From assembly GCF_044803115.1 (NCBI RefSeq), contig NZ_CP085224.1:3410001-3474000 (forward strand): a stretch of DNA of 64,000 nt, in the 5' to 3' direction. A model generated the notes under the pieces. The model did no database searches. It was not told the origin of the DNA and was given only the letters and a program-made list of their open reading frames with translations. Source of the DNA: Caenispirillum salinarum_A (GTDB lineage: Bacteria > Pseudomonadota > Alphaproteobacteria > Rhodospirillales > Rhodospirillaceae). Position numbers and translations under genes: made by a program. Numbering within the stretch: position 1 is the stretch's first letter; every line of letters begins with the position of its first letter. Shown here in pieces: positions 1-8,681 of this stretch.

Positions 1-79
1 GGAGATAGGATAGCGGAGGCCGTTTTTCCAGATTGCCGGGCGGGGAATCGGCGGGGCATGGGTCGGGCGGTGGTGCAGC

Positions 80-416
80 GAGGCCACCAAGACACGAAGA
101 ACACCAAGAGGGTGTGCTGACGGGGGCGGCGGCGTTTCATTGGCTGACGGTTGTTCTTTAACCACCAAGACACCAAGACAGCGCGCGAAGGCGCGCCATC
201 ATCCTCTTCGTGTTTCAGGGCTTCCCGGTCTGTCGGATGAATTTATTAACGAACCGAGGGAGCACGAGGAAGCCCGCGGCTCGCTCGTAGAGAATATCGT
301 CGCGCAGCAGCGAAGCCTTGGTGTCTTGGTGGTTCATCAAGACAACGCCAGCCGAAGAAGCCGCAGCATTCGCCGCCAGCACACCCTCTTGGTGTCCTTT
401 GCGTCTTGGTGGCCTC
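80..416. repeat. Nested inverted repeat built from CCACCAAGACACCAAG units
   Basis: Two 40-base arms at 80-119 and 377-416 are near-perfect reverse complements (both contain GAGGCCACCAAGAC and ACACCAAGAGGGTGTGCTG on one strand). Inside them a second pair, AACCACCAAGACACCAAG at 160-177 and its exact complement at 317-334, is nested in the same orientation. The interior translates on the minus strand to a stretch reading FLVLPRFVNKFI, which I remember as a common spurious translation of dispersed repeats in Proteobacteria. No gene with good support is seen in 1-437. The family cannot be named from the sequence alone; a non-coding dispersed element or remnant is the best reading. Confidence 0.7.
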
Positions 417-437
417 ACCGCACCCCGTCAGTCCCGG

Positions 438-1289
438 TCACGCACTCCGCTGCGCCAGTTGCTTGAGGTTGATGGCGTCCAGCAGGGCGCGGAGTTCCTG
501 GCGGGCGGCGACGTGGCTCATGCTCATTTCCACCTGGATGCCGGAATGGCGCAGGTCCAGCAGCGTCAGCCCTTGCAGGAACAGCTCGCGGTAGATGACG
601 CGCTCGCCCAGGCCGGGCGCCTGGCGGAAGCCGATGCGGGTGGAAAGCTGGCCGACCAGGTCCTCCATTTGCCGCTTGATGCGGCTGTCCAGGTGGGACA
701 GGCGGTTGCGGATGACGATCCAGTCCACCGAGCCGCCGTCCTTCAGCGCCCGGTTCTTGCGCGTCTCCCAGATGCTTTCGGCATAATGGCTGGGGCCGGC
801 AATCTTCATGGTGTCGGGGTCGACGCGGGCGATGACGTCCAGGTCGATGAAGCTGTCGTTCAGCGGCGTGATCAGCGTGTCGGCGAAGACGTGGCCGGCG
901 CGCGACAGGTAGTTGTCGGACCCTGCCGTGTCGATGACCATTACGTCGCAATTCCGAGTGTGCTGGTTCACCGCGCGCAGCAGGGCGCGCAGATCCTTGT
1001 CCTTGTCCTCGCTGACCTTGATGGGCACATGGCTGGGGCGCGGCAGATCGACGTTGAGTTGCCGACACAGCCTCTCGCGGTTTTCCACGTAGCGGGTCAG
1101 CGTGCCCTGGCGGGCATCCAGGTCGATGGTGCCGACCCGCAGGCCCTCGTACAGCAGGCTGACGATCAGGTGCATGGCGATGGTGGACTTGCCCGTGCCG
1201 CCCTTCTCGTTGCCGAGAACGATGACGTGGGCGCCGTCGGTGCCCTGGTTCCAGTTGCGGCGCGCCGCGCTGGGAGCTTCTGCGTTCAT
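438..1289 (-). CDS. mipZ: MipZ, ParA-family ATPase that positions the division plane
   Basis: The 283-residue product is a cytoplasmic P-loop ATPase. A deviant Walker A motif, NEKGGTGKST, lies at residues 27-36, a DLDARQ stretch at 56-61, and a VIDTAG switch II motif at 118-123. These features, the length and the C-terminal RHSG segment match alphaproteobacterial MipZ, which forms a gradient away from ParB-bound origins and inhibits FtsZ at the poles. The ATG at 1289 places the usual short N-terminal tail before the P-loop; upstream in-frame sequence belongs to the neighbouring oxidoreductase in another frame. It lies 35 bases downstream of the molybdopterin oxidoreductase gene on the same strand, so co-transcription is possible although the functions look unrelated. 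Confidence 0.9.
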   Translation of the reverse strand: MNAEAPSAARRNWNQGTDGAHVIVLGNEKGGTGKSTIAMHLIVSLLYEGLRVGTIDLDARQGTLTRYVENRERLCRQLNVDLPRPSHVPIKVSEDKDKDLRALLRAVNQHTRNCDVMVIDTAGSDNYLSRAGHVFADTLITPLNDSFIDLDVIARVDPDTMKIAGPSHYAESIWETRKNRALKDGGSVDWIVIRNRLSHLDSRIKRQMEDLVGQLSTRIGFRQAPGLGERVIYRELFLQGLTLLDLRHSGIQVEMSMSHVAARQELRALLDAINLKQLAQRSA

Positions 1290-1324
1290 GCGATGGCTCT
1301 CCCCCTGCCCTTCCATCCGGCCGG

Positions 1325-3403
1325 TCACGCCGGCGCGTCGTCGGCCACCAGCCAGACGGCCGTGTCGTGGAACACGGCGCCGCCGGCGGGCGGCGGCACG
1401 TCGGCGCTGGTCAGCGTGTTGATGCCCTCGCCGCCCGGAAAGTCGGCGTTGGGCCAGATGCTTTCCACAACCAATACACCACGCGGCAGCCCATCGAAAA
1501 GCGCCGCATGCAGCCGCACCCGGCCGCGCGCGTTGCCGATGGCGACCGCCTGACCCTCGTCGATGCCGTGGGCGGCCGCGTCGTCGGGATGGATCATCAC
1601 CGTCGGGCGCTTTTCCTGCTTGCGGCTGGTGGGTGTTTCGGTGAACGAGGAATTGAGGAAATTGCGCGCCGGCGCCGCCACCAGGCGGAAGGGCCGGTCG
1701 TCGTCCACCTCGTCGATGATCGCCACGTGGTCGGGCGCGCTGGGCAGCATGGCCCCCAGCCGGCCGAGCGTCGTCCAGTCCGGGTGGAAGTGGAAGCGCC
1801 CGTCGGCCTGCGGGAAGCCGTTGTGGAAGCAGCCGCCGTCGCCGTGGTCGTTGCGCGGCGAGACATCGATGCCGCCGGCCGCCCAGACCTCTTCCGCGCC
1901 CGGCCAGCCGCTGCGGCCCAGCGTCTCGTCGATCAGCTCCCACGCCGTCATGTGCATGGCGGGGTGGTCTGCGCCGAGGCGCTTCATCAGTTCGTTGAGC
2001 ACCCAATGGTTCTCGCGGGTCTCGCCGGGGCCGTCGATGACCTTGCGGCCAACCTGGAGCCATGTGTGGCCGCCGGCCTTGTAGAGGTCGTCATGCTCCA
2101 GGAACATGGTCGCCGGCAGCACGACATCGGCATAGCGGGCGGTTTCCGTCATGATCTGCTCGTGCACGCAGACGAACAGGTCCTCGCGCGAAAAGCCCTG
2201 GCGGACCTTGCGGTGCTCGGGCGCGACGACAACCGGATTGGTGTTCTGGATGAGCATGGCGTGCACGCCCGGCCCGTCGCCCAGCGCGTCGCGGTCGCCG
2301 GTCAGGATGGGGCCGATGCGGCTCATGTCCAGGCCGCGCACGGACGGGTCCTTGCGGTCGGACGCCATGACCAGCGACTGATCGACGTGGAAGCCGCCGG
2401 AGTAGCTGTAGAGCCCGCCGCCGCCGCGTACGCTCCAGGCGCCGGTCATGGCCGGCAGGCAGGTGGCGGCGTGCATGGCCGCAGCCCCGTTGCGCTGGCG
2501 GGTGAAGCCGTACCCGAAGCGGATGTAGGCGCGCTTCGTCGAGCCGTAGAGCCGCGCGAAAGCCTCGATCTCGGCGGCGGGGATGCCGGTGATGCGTGCG
2601 GCCCACTCCGGCGTGCGGTCCTTGAGGTGGGCTTCCGTGGCCGCCCCGAAATCGGTCATGCGCGCCAGAAAATCGCGGTCCGCCAGCCCGTCGCGCAGCA
2701 GAACGTGCATCACCGCGCAGGCGAGCGCGCCGTCGGTGCCGGGACGCAGCATCAGGTGCTGGTCGGCCTGTTTGGCCGTGGCGTTGCGGTATGGATCCAC
2801 CACCACGACCTTGGCGCCGTGCGCCTTGCGGGCCTTGGCGACGTGGGTCATCACCTGCACCTGCGTGTGCACGGCGTTGGTGCCCCAGAGCACGATCACC
2901 TCGGCGTCGGCGATTTCCAGCGAGGACGTGCCCATCTTCTCGCCCACGCCCGCGAACCAGCCGGGATCGGCGGTGCCGGTGCAGATGTTGCCGGTCTGGC
3001 GGGAATAGCCCAGAACGTGCGTCAACCGGTCGATGCCGTCGCGCTGGATCAGTCCCATGGTGCCGGCGTAGTGGTAGGGCCAGACCGCTTCCTTCCCATG
3101 CTTCGCCTCGGCGGCCCGGAAGGCGTCGGCCACCATATCCAGGGCATCATCCCACGAGCACTCCTCGAACCGGCCCTCTCCCTTGGCGCCGACGCGGCGC
3201 AGGGGTTTGGTCAGGCGGTCGGGGTTGTGCACGCGCTCGGCGTAGCGGGCGACCTTGGCGCAGACGACGCCGTCGGTGAAGGGATGCTCCTTCGCGCCGT
3301 GGACGCGGCCGATGCGGTCGGGGCCCAGGCGCTCCACCGACAGGGCACAGGCCGAGGGGCAATCGTGGGGGCAGACGGAATACGCAAGGTCTGCGGAAGT
3401 CAT
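1325..3403 (-). CDS. Molybdopterin-dependent oxidoreductase, DMSO reductase superfamily
   Basis: The 692-residue protein begins with a cysteine motif CPHDCPSAC (Cys11, Cys15, Cys19) followed by Cys48, the pattern that holds a [4Fe-4S] cluster in bis-MGD enzymes. It continues through the usual molybdopterin oxidoreductase domain (GNICTGT, WGTNAVHT, NTNPVVV motifs) to a C-terminal molydopterin-dinucleotide-binding domain near residues 570-690 (the PDDAAAHGID stretch). No twin-arginine signal is visible, so a cytoplasmic soluble enzyme is likely. The ATG at 3403 is chosen because upstream residues look non-coding and the family starts just before the first cysteine. The substrate cannot be assigned; biotin sulfoxide, polysulfide or formate-type chemistry are all possible for this branch. 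Confidence 0.85.
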   Translation of the reverse strand: MTSADLAYSVCPHDCPSACALSVERLGPDRIGRVHGAKEHPFTDGVVCAKVARYAERVHNPDRLTKPLRRVGAKGEGRFEECSWDDALDMVADAFRAAEAKHGKEAVWPYHYAGTMGLIQRDGIDRLTHVLGYSRQTGNICTGTADPGWFAGVGEKMGTSSLEIADAEVIVLWGTNAVHTQVQVMTHVAKARKAHGAKVVVVDPYRNATAKQADQHLMLRPGTDGALACAVMHVLLRDGLADRDFLARMTDFGAATEAHLKDRTPEWAARITGIPAAEIEAFARLYGSTKRAYIRFGYGFTRQRNGAAAMHAATCLPAMTGAWSVRGGGGLYSYSGGFHVDQSLVMASDRKDPSVRGLDMSRIGPILTGDRDALGDGPGVHAMLIQNTNPVVVAPEHRKVRQGFSREDLFVCVHEQIMTETARYADVVLPATMFLEHDDLYKAGGHTWLQVGRKVIDGPGETRENHWVLNELMKRLGADHPAMHMTAWELIDETLGRSGWPGAEEVWAAGGIDVSPRNDHGDGGCFHNGFPQADGRFHFHPDWTTLGRLGAMLPSAPDHVAIIDEVDDDRPFRLVAAPARNFLNSSFTETPTSRKQEKRPTVMIHPDDAAAHGIDEGQAVAIGNARGRVRLHAALFDGLPRGVLVVESIWPNADFPGGEGINTLTSADVPPPAGGAVFHDTAVWLVADDAPA

Positions 3404-3582
3404 GAACACCAATTTTTCACACGTTGGTCCTGTGCCGACTGTAGCGGGGATGCCCGCCGCTGCCCATAGAAACCTTCGAGTCGCGCACCATCGCCCCAAG
3501 GCCGGCGTTGCGGCGGAAACGGTTATGGGTTATCTGAAGCCCTTGTTTCTCGCCCGGGCGGTGGTCGCCCTGGGTCGTGCCG

Positions 3583-3616
3583 GTCGCCTTTCAGCGACGC
3601 CTGGCCGAAGAAAGGA
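3583..3616 (+). promoter_or_regulatory. Candidate H-type pseudoknot over the ribosome binding site of the queuosine-precursor transporter
   Basis: A hairpin GTCGC (3583-3587), loop CTTTCA, GCGAC (3594-3598) lies just before the gene at 3628. The loop CTTTC (3588-3592) can pair with GAAAG (3610-3614), part of the Shine-Dalgarno AAAGGA (3611-3616). A stem whose loop pairs with a downstream ribosome-binding segment is the architecture of class I preQ1 riboswitches, which often control queuosine transporters. The connecting tail here is not A-rich as in the known class, so this is inference from pairing and context only. Confidence 0.3.
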
Positions 3617-3627
3617 TCTTTTCACCG

Positions 3628-4146
3628 ATGAACCGCCTTGCCCTGCCCATCGCGGCGATGACCGCCGTCGTGGTCGCGTCCAACGTCCTGGTCCAGCACC
3701 CCATCAACGACTGGCTGACCTGGGGCGCGCTGACCTACCCCTTCGCCTTCCTGATTACCGACCTGACCAACCGCGCCGCCGGAGCCTCCGCCGCCCGCCG
3801 GGTGGTGACGATCGGCTTCCTGATCGCCGTGGTCATGTCCGCCTTCCTGGCGACGCCGCGCATTGCCGCCGCCTCGGGCGCCGCCTTCCTGACGGCCCAG
3901 CTGCTGGACGTCTACCTGTTCGACCGCCTGCGCAACGTGGGCAAATGGTGGACCGCGCCGCTGGCGTCCTCCACGGTCGGCTCGGCGCTGGACACGGCCG
4001 TCTTTTTCGCCGGCGCCTTCGCCTTCACGGCCGTGCCGTGGGTGACGCTGGGCCTGGGCGACTACGCCGTGAAGCTGGGGCTGGCGCTGCTGATGCTGAT
4101 CCCCTTCCGCCTGGCGATCAGAACGGTCCTGGCGAAGCCCGCCTGA
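3628..4146 (+). CDS. VUT-family queuosine precursor transporter (YhhQ-like)
   Basis: The 172-residue product is an integral membrane protein with about five or six hydrophobic segments (near residues 5-20, 30-43, 58-75, 82-93, 105-135, 145-165). The segment PFAFLITDLTNR and the later AQLLDVYLFDRLR match the VUT/COG1738 family, energy-coupled carriers that import preQ0 or preQ1 for queuosine tRNA modification. The ATG at 3628 follows the Shine-Dalgarno AAAGGA at 3611-3616 with a 12-base spacing; an in-frame start further up would add a non-membrane stretch. The gene stands alone, ending in a strong terminator. Confidence 0.85.
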   Translation: MNRLALPIAAMTAVVVASNVLVQHPINDWLTWGALTYPFAFLITDLTNRAAGASAARRVVTIGFLIAVVMSAFLATPRIAAASGAAFLTAQLLDVYLFDRLRNVGKWWTAPLASSTVGSALDTAVFFAGAFAFTAVPWVTLGLGDYAVKLGLALLMLIPFRLAIRTVLAKPA

Positions 4147-4157
4147 GACCGCATATA

Positions 4158-4192
4158 AAGGGGGCGGCCTTCTTCCGGAGGCCGCCCTTTTT
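4158..4192 (+). terminator. Rho-independent terminator after the VUT transporter
   Basis: AAGGGGGCGGCCT (from 4158) pairs with AGGCCGCCCTT through a TCTTCCGG-type loop and is followed directly by a T run at 4188-4192. It separates the transporter from the FAD oxidoreductase operon. Confidence 0.85.
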
Positions 4193-4218
4193 GTGTCCGG
4201 ATTCAAGAGGATGGGAGC

Positions 4219-5322
4219 ATGACGGAGCGCGTGGACTGCGTGGTGATCGGCGCCGGCGTGGTCGGACTGGCAGTGGCCCGCACGCTGGCGATGAAGGGCC
4301 GCGAGGTGATCGTGCTGGAGGCCGAGGACGCCATCGGCACCATCACCTCCAGCCGCAACAGCGAGGTCATCCACGCCGGCGTCTACTATCCCACCGGCAG
4401 CCTTAAGGCCCGCATGTGCGTGCGCGGCAACCGGATGCTGCATGCCTACTGCGACGCCCGCGCCATCCCGTACGCCAACTGCACCAAGCTGATCGTCGCC
4501 ACCGAGCCGGAGGAGGTCGACGGCCTGAAGGGCATCCAGGCCAAGGCCGGGGAAAACGGCTGCCGTCTGGACTGGATGTCGGGCGCGGAAGCCCGGGCGC
4601 TGGAGCCGGCGCTGCGGTGCGAGGCCGCCCTGCACTCCCCCACCACCAGCATCATCGACAGCCACGCGCTCATGGTCTCCCTTCAGGGGGAACTTGAGGA
4701 CGCCGGCGGCATGGTCGCCTTTCTCTCCCCGGTCCAAAGCGGCCTGGCGATGGACGACGGCCGGGTGCGGCTGAACGTGGGCGGGGCCGAGCCCATGACG
4801 CTCGATGCCGCCACGGTCGTCAATTGCGCCGGCCTGGGCGCGCAAGAGGTCTCCCGCCGGATCGAGCGGCTGAACCCCGCCACCGTCCCGCCCCTGCACT
4901 ACTGCAAGGGCAACTACTTCACCATGACCGGCAAGGCGCCGTTCGAGCGCCTGATCTACCCTATGCCGACGGCGGCGAGCCTGGGCCTGCACTACACCCG
5001 CGACATGGCCGGCCAAGGCCGTTTCGGCCCGGACGTGGAGTGGATCGAGACACTGGATTACAGCGTCGACGAACACCGGGCGGAGAAGTTCTACGGCGCC
5101 ATCCGCCGCTACTGGCCGGACCTGAAGGACGGGCAGCTGACGGCCAGCTATTCCGGCATCCGCCCCAAAATCCAGGCGAAGGGAGAGCCGGCGCACGACT
5201 TCGACATCCAGGGTCCGGCGCGGACGGGGCATGCGGGCTATGTCGCTCTTTACGGAATAGAAAGCCCCGGCCTGACATCCTGCCTGGCGATCGCGGATCA
5301 CGTATCGGAGATGCTCTCGTGA
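4219..5322 (+). CDS. FAD-dependent oxidoreductase, L-2-hydroxyglutarate dehydrogenase-like (COG0579)
   Basis: The 367-residue protein opens with an FAD-binding Rossmann motif GAGVVG at residues 11-16 and belongs to the DAO superfamily. The SSRNSEVIHAGVYYP segment (about residues 46-60) and the C-terminal SGIRPK and GIESPGLTSCLAIA segments match the LhgO/L2HGDH family, which oxidises L-2-hydroxyglutarate to 2-oxoglutarate with transfer of electrons to the quinone pool. No signal peptide is present; peripheral association with the inner membrane is usual. The ATG at 4219 is preceded by GATGGGAG. Its stop overlaps the GTG start of the next gene, so the two are translationally coupled. Confidence 0.8.
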   Translation: MTERVDCVVIGAGVVGLAVARTLAMKGREVIVLEAEDAIGTITSSRNSEVIHAGVYYPTGSLKARMCVRGNRMLHAYCDARAIPYANCTKLIVATEPEEVDGLKGIQAKAGENGCRLDWMSGAEARALEPALRCEAALHSPTTSIIDSHALMVSLQGELEDAGGMVAFLSPVQSGLAMDDGRVRLNVGGAEPMTLDAATVVNCAGLGAQEVSRRIERLNPATVPPLHYCKGNYFTMTGKAPFERLIYPMPTAASLGLHYTRDMAGQGRFGPDVEWIETLDYSVDEHRAEKFYGAIRRYWPDLKDGQLTASYSGIRPKIQAKGEPAHDFDIQGPARTGHAGYVALYGIESPGLTSCLAIADHVSEMLS

Positions 5323-6410
5323 CCACCTGGCGGACGGCGGCGGCCCTGGCGGCCCTGGCACTCGGACTGGCCGGCGCGCCGCTGGCGGCCTGGGCCCAGG
5401 CGCCCGAGGACATCATCATGCCCCAGCGCTCCTTCCCGCCGCAGCGGCCCGAGACGCCGCTGGTCGAGGTGGTGGAGGTGCCCGACTGGCGCGGCCGGGC
5501 GCGCGACATGGTCGCCACGCTGTCGGAATACGGCCACGGCCGCGCACCCGCCTTCACGCTCATGATGCGCGGACAGCCCGATCTTCTGTTCCAGACGCAG
5601 AAGGACGACGCCCTGGCGGAGCTTCTGCGCGCGCCGTCGGCGCTGGAGGACCTGGTGGGCGACGGCCCGCCGCCGGTGGGCAGCATGGACCGCCAGTTCG
5701 CACGCACGCTGGACGCCATCGTCGCCGACAACCTCTACTGCGGCACCCAGCCGCCGCTGACGGAAGAGCAGATCGCAGAGGCCCAGGAGTTCGGCCTGCC
5801 GGTCTTTTCCATCGAACGCTGCAGCGACGCCATGACGGCGCAGGAGGCCCGCCGCTGGACCGACCAGCGCGGCGTTGTCGCGCACGTCACCACCGACGAG
5901 CGCCTGAACAGCGTGCCCACCGGCCGGCTGCGCGACGCCAACCCCGAGATGGTCCAGGCCGCCGGCGAGGCCAGGACCGTGCTGTTCGTGCTGCACAACC
6001 GCCGCTATCCGGCCAAGGTGGACTGGCTGAACGCCCTGCGCGGCACCAACCACGACATGCTGGTGATCGCGCCGTTCTACAAGGGCGACACGCCGCTTTC
6101 GGCCGATGAGGTGTATTCGCTGAAATTCAAGAAAATGGGAAGCCCCCGCCTGGTCATCGCCCGCCTGCCCCTGACGGAGGCGCGCGACACGGCGTGGTAC
6201 TGGAAGGAAACCTGGAAGGTCGGCGACCCTGCCTTCATCAAGGCCCGCGGCCCGGAGGCCGGCACCTACATCGTGGACTTCGCCGATCCCCGGTGGCGCG
6301 CCCTCGTCGGCGAGACCTTCGCCGGACTCATGGACCTGGGCTTCGACGGCATCATGCTCGACGGCCTGGAGGCGGTTGACGCGCTGACGGAAGACGGGCT
6401 GATCAACTGA
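5319..6410 (+). CDS. Exported endo-alpha-1,4-polygalactosaminidase-like protein (GH114/TM1410 type)
   Basis: The 363-residue product starts at a GTG at 5319 that overlaps the upstream stop in a GTGA junction, so it is read by coupling. Residues 1-26 form a signal peptide (a hydrophobic LAALALGLAGAPLAAWA core ending in AQA). The mature part contains a C-terminal segment (YIVDFADPRWRALVG, then GFDGIMLDGLE near residues 340-352) typical of the TM1410/GH114 TIM-barrel family, in which the acidic residues of the FDGIxLD motif are functional. The long middle (residues 60-230) is not recognised. Periplasmic glycan hydrolysis is the family role; the substrate here is unknown. Confidence 0.65.
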   Translation: MTTWRTAAALAALALGLAGAPLAAWAQAPEDIIMPQRSFPPQRPETPLVEVVEVPDWRGRARDMVATLSEYGHGRAPAFTLMMRGQPDLLFQTQKDDALAELLRAPSALEDLVGDGPPPVGSMDRQFARTLDAIVADNLYCGTQPPLTEEQIAEAQEFGLPVFSIERCSDAMTAQEARRWTDQRGVVAHVTTDERLNSVPTGRLRDANPEMVQAAGEARTVLFVLHNRRYPAKVDWLNALRGTNHDMLVIAPFYKGDTPLSADEVYSLKFKKMGSPRLVIARLPLTEARDTAWYWKETWKVGDPAFIKARGPEAGTYIVDFADPRWRALVGETFAGLMDLGFDGIMLDGLEAVDALTEDGLIN

Positions 6411-6562
6411 GGCACGGCAAGAAATCGAGTGGGACGCTTCCTCCCACGAGAACCGGCTCCAGCTTCACACCCTCTTTTCACTTTCTCTCTTTACGAGCAC
6501 ACAATATATTCCCCCCTTTATGCGTGCCAGCATGCCCATGCAGGTCGCGGAAGGGGGGAACT

Positions 6563-6925
6563 ATGGCATTCGTATTCAAGACAGCGATCTTATTCCTGAC
6601 ATTTCCGGTAAGCCTCAGCTGGTTTCTTGCAAGGAAGAACAAGGGGCTGATCATGGTCGCACTCAGCCTACTGGTGGCATACAACGCTTACACTACGGTA
6701 GGCAGCGCCATGGCCTGCGCCCAGCGTTCAGCCGAGCGGACAACCCAGTGCATGGATGCCGCATTCGATTCCGGCGTGCGCGCCGAGATGGACCGGGACG
6801 ACTATGACGCCACTTGCTCAAGCCTGCGCACCGCCGGAGGCCAGTACGAGTGCTTCACGAAGTCCGTCGTTGGCCTGGCCATTGCGCCCGCCCTGCACTC
6901 AGCCCTGTTCGCAGAGCTTTTCTAG
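6563..6925 (+). CDS. Small two-helix membrane protein of unknown function
   Basis: The 120-residue product has two hydrophobic helices in its first 50 residues (about 3-22 and 29-48), then a soluble segment with three cysteines and acidic residues (DRDDYDATC) and a third hydrophobic stretch at the end (VVGLAIAPALHSALFAELF). The ATG at 6563 follows a strong GAAGGGGGGAA ribosome-binding stretch. The preceding bases 6411-6560 are distinctly AT-richer than the surroundings and may carry its promoter. No family is recognised. Confidence 0.55.
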   Translation: MAFVFKTAILFLTFPVSLSWFLARKNKGLIMVALSLLVAYNAYTTVGSAMACAQRSAERTTQCMDAAFDSGVRAEMDRDDYDATCSSLRTAGGQYECFTKSVVGLAIAPALHSALFAELF

Positions 6926-6939
6926 GGCGAAGACACGGT

Positions 6940-7173
6940 TCAAACCTTCCCCTTGGTCTCGGCCTTCGAGTAGTTGCTGAAGTGCCCCTCCTTCGCGGCG
7001 GCGGCGCGGCCGCTGGCGATCACGCGGCCCGATTTCATCTGCGGGGCCGGCGTCGACAGCAGGCGGTCCAGCGTCTGCGCCCCGCAGGACGGACAAGCCG
7101 GTGTATCGCCGGAGCGCACGAGCGTCTCGAAGGCGTGGTCGCAGGCGGTGCAACGGTAGGAATATAGCGGCAT
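6940..7173 (-). CDS. FmdB-family zinc-ribbon protein
   Basis: The 77-residue protein starts MPLYSYRC and has two CxxC pairs (Cys8/Cys11 and Cys27/Cys30) in the spacing of the FmdB/CxxC_CxxC_SSSS putative regulatory zinc ribbon. The C-terminal half is basic and low in complexity. The ATG at 7173 is chosen over an upstream in-frame one because the family begins MPxYxY. The function of the family is poorly known; it was first seen as a regulator next to formamidase genes. It is converging with the preceding small membrane protein gene, 14 bases apart. Confidence 0.85.
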   Translation of the reverse strand: MPLYSYRCTACDHAFETLVRSGDTPACPSCGAQTLDRLLSTPAPQMKSGRVIASGRAAAAKEGHFSNYSKAETKGKV

Positions 7174-7260
7174 GAGGAACCCCTTCACGTCCGGACGATG
7201 TCTCAGCGCGTTCTGGGGGCGAGGATCACGCTAGCACAACCGGCACCGCCGCGACAGCCC

Positions 7261-7551
7261 TCAGCGGCGCGGCTTCTGGGCGTGGTCGGCGTCGCGCTCG
7301 CGCTCCTCCACCAGTTCCTCGTGGGCGGTTTCCTGGATGGCGTTGTAGTCCTGCTCCAGCGCCGGCGTGGCCTGGAGAAGCTCGCCGATCACCTGCTCGG
7401 CGCGGCTTTCGTCCAGTGTCAGCCGGTGCGTCTTGGACAGGAACTCGTCGATGGGCAGGTCCTTCTCGGTCGCGCGCGCGTCTTCCATGTCCATGCGCAC
7501 GCGCAGAAGCTGCTTGATCCAGTGCTTGAGCGTTGTCTGTTCCGGGGTCAT
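7261..7551 (-). CDS. Small helical protein of unknown function
   Basis: The 96-residue product is strongly charged and predicted helical throughout (MTPEQTTLKHWIKQLLRVRM at the start, EELVEERERDADHAQ at the end). No signal peptide, membrane segment or known motif is visible. It sits 38 bases downstream of the nitronate monooxygenase gene on the same strand and may share its transcript. A short conserved hypothetical protein is the fair description. Confidence 0.6.
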   Translation of the reverse strand: MTPEQTTLKHWIKQLLRVRMDMEDARATEKDLPIDEFLSKTHRLTLDESRAEQVIGELLQATPALEQDYNAIQETAHEELVEERERDADHAQKPRR

Positions 7552-7589
7552 GCCGTTCAGCCTCCCTGTATCGTTTCAATTCAGCGGCA

Positions 7590-8522
7590 TTAGAACAACG
7601 CGGTCGTCTCGGCGAAGGCCGCCTTGTATTCGTCCTCCAGCCGCGCCACCAACTCGCCGGCGCGGGGGATGTCGCCGATGGCGGCGACGCCGTGGCCGGC
7701 CGACCAGATATCCCGCCACGCCTTGGCCTCCCCGGCCATGTCCAGGTCCTTCTTGGGCGGCAGGTTCTGCGGGTCGAGGCCCGCGTTGACCAGGCTTTCG
7801 CGCAGGAAGTTGGCGTTCACCCCCGAGACCGAGTCCGTATAGACGATATCGGCGACCTGGGCATCGTGGATCATCTGCTTGTAGGCCTCCACGGCGCGGC
7901 TTTCGGCCGTGGCGATGAAGCGGGTGCCCATGTAGGCGAAATCCGCCCCCATCATGCGCGCGGCCGCGACATGCCGGCCGGTGGAGATGGAGCCGGCGAG
8001 GATGATGGTGCCCGAGAAGAACGACCGCACTTCCTCGATCAGCGCAAAGGGGCTGGCGGTGCCGGCATGGCCGCCGGCGCCGGCGCACACCAGGATCAGA
8101 CCGTCGACGCCCGCCTGCGCGGCCTTCCTGGCGTGGCGCAGCGTGATGACGTCGTGGAAGACCTTGCCGCCGTGGGCATGGACCTTCTCCACCAGGTCGG
8201 GCACCGCGCCCAGCGACGTGATGACCAGCGGCACCTTGCGGCGGCACACGACCTCCAGGTCGGCCTCCAGGCGCGGGTTGGTCTTGTGGACGATCAGGTT
8301 GACGCCATAGGGCGCGCAGGCGCCGTGCGCGGCGCGGGCGGCCTCGATCTCGTCTATCCAGGCTTCGAAGCCCTCTGTGGTGCGGGCGTTCAGCGCCGGG
8401 AAGGTGCCGATCATGCCGGCCTTGCAGGTCTCGATCACCAGTTCCGGGCCCGAAACCAGGAACATGGGCGCGGCGATGGCGGGCAGGCGGAGGTTTTCGC
8501 GCAGGGGTGCCGGAATGGGCAT
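7590..8522 (-). CDS. Nitronate monooxygenase (2-nitropropane dioxygenase family)
   Basis: The 310-residue protein is an FMN-binding TIM barrel of the COG2070 family. PAIAAPMFLVSGPELV near the N-terminus, the central LILVCAGAGGHAGTASPFALI stretch (given in part: GAGGHAG), and FADYAYMGTRF-like AYMGTRFIATAES near residues 213-225 are hallmarks. Family members oxidise alkyl nitronates, releasing nitrite, and some are annotated as enoyl-ACP reductase II-like. The ATG at 8522 is preceded by AGGAG at a spacing of about 11. It is divergent from the acyl-CoA synthetase gene; the shared gap of 160 bases should hold both promoters. Confidence 0.85.
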   Translation of the reverse strand: MPIPAPLRENLRLPAIAAPMFLVSGPELVIETCKAGMIGTFPALNARTTEGFEAWIDEIEAARAAHGACAPYGVNLIVHKTNPRLEADLEVVCRRKVPLVITSLGAVPDLVEKVHAHGGKVFHDVITLRHARKAAQAGVDGLILVCAGAGGHAGTASPFALIEEVRSFFSGTIILAGSISTGRHVAAARMMGADFAYMGTRFIATAESRAVEAYKQMIHDAQVADIVYTDSVSGVNANFLRESLVNAGLDPQNLPPKKDLDMAGEAKAWRDIWSAGHGVAAIGDIPRAGELVARLEDEYKAAFAETTALF

Positions 8523-8681
8523 GGACGGATGAACTCCTGTTGGATCGGTCAGGCGGTGGCTTCGTCTGTTGCGGCGCCGTGCCCGGACCCTCCACCCCTG
8601 GCAGCTTGCGCCTGTCCGTGCCGACGCCGTAACGTCGAAAAAATACAACACAATCAACACGCCATGGGAAGGATACGCGCC

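Noticed and set aside
1367..3469. A 700-codon open frame on the plus strand opposite the molybdopterin oxidoreductase
   Set aside because: It is a high-GC mirror frame with no recognisable domain; the minus-strand product has complete family motifs.
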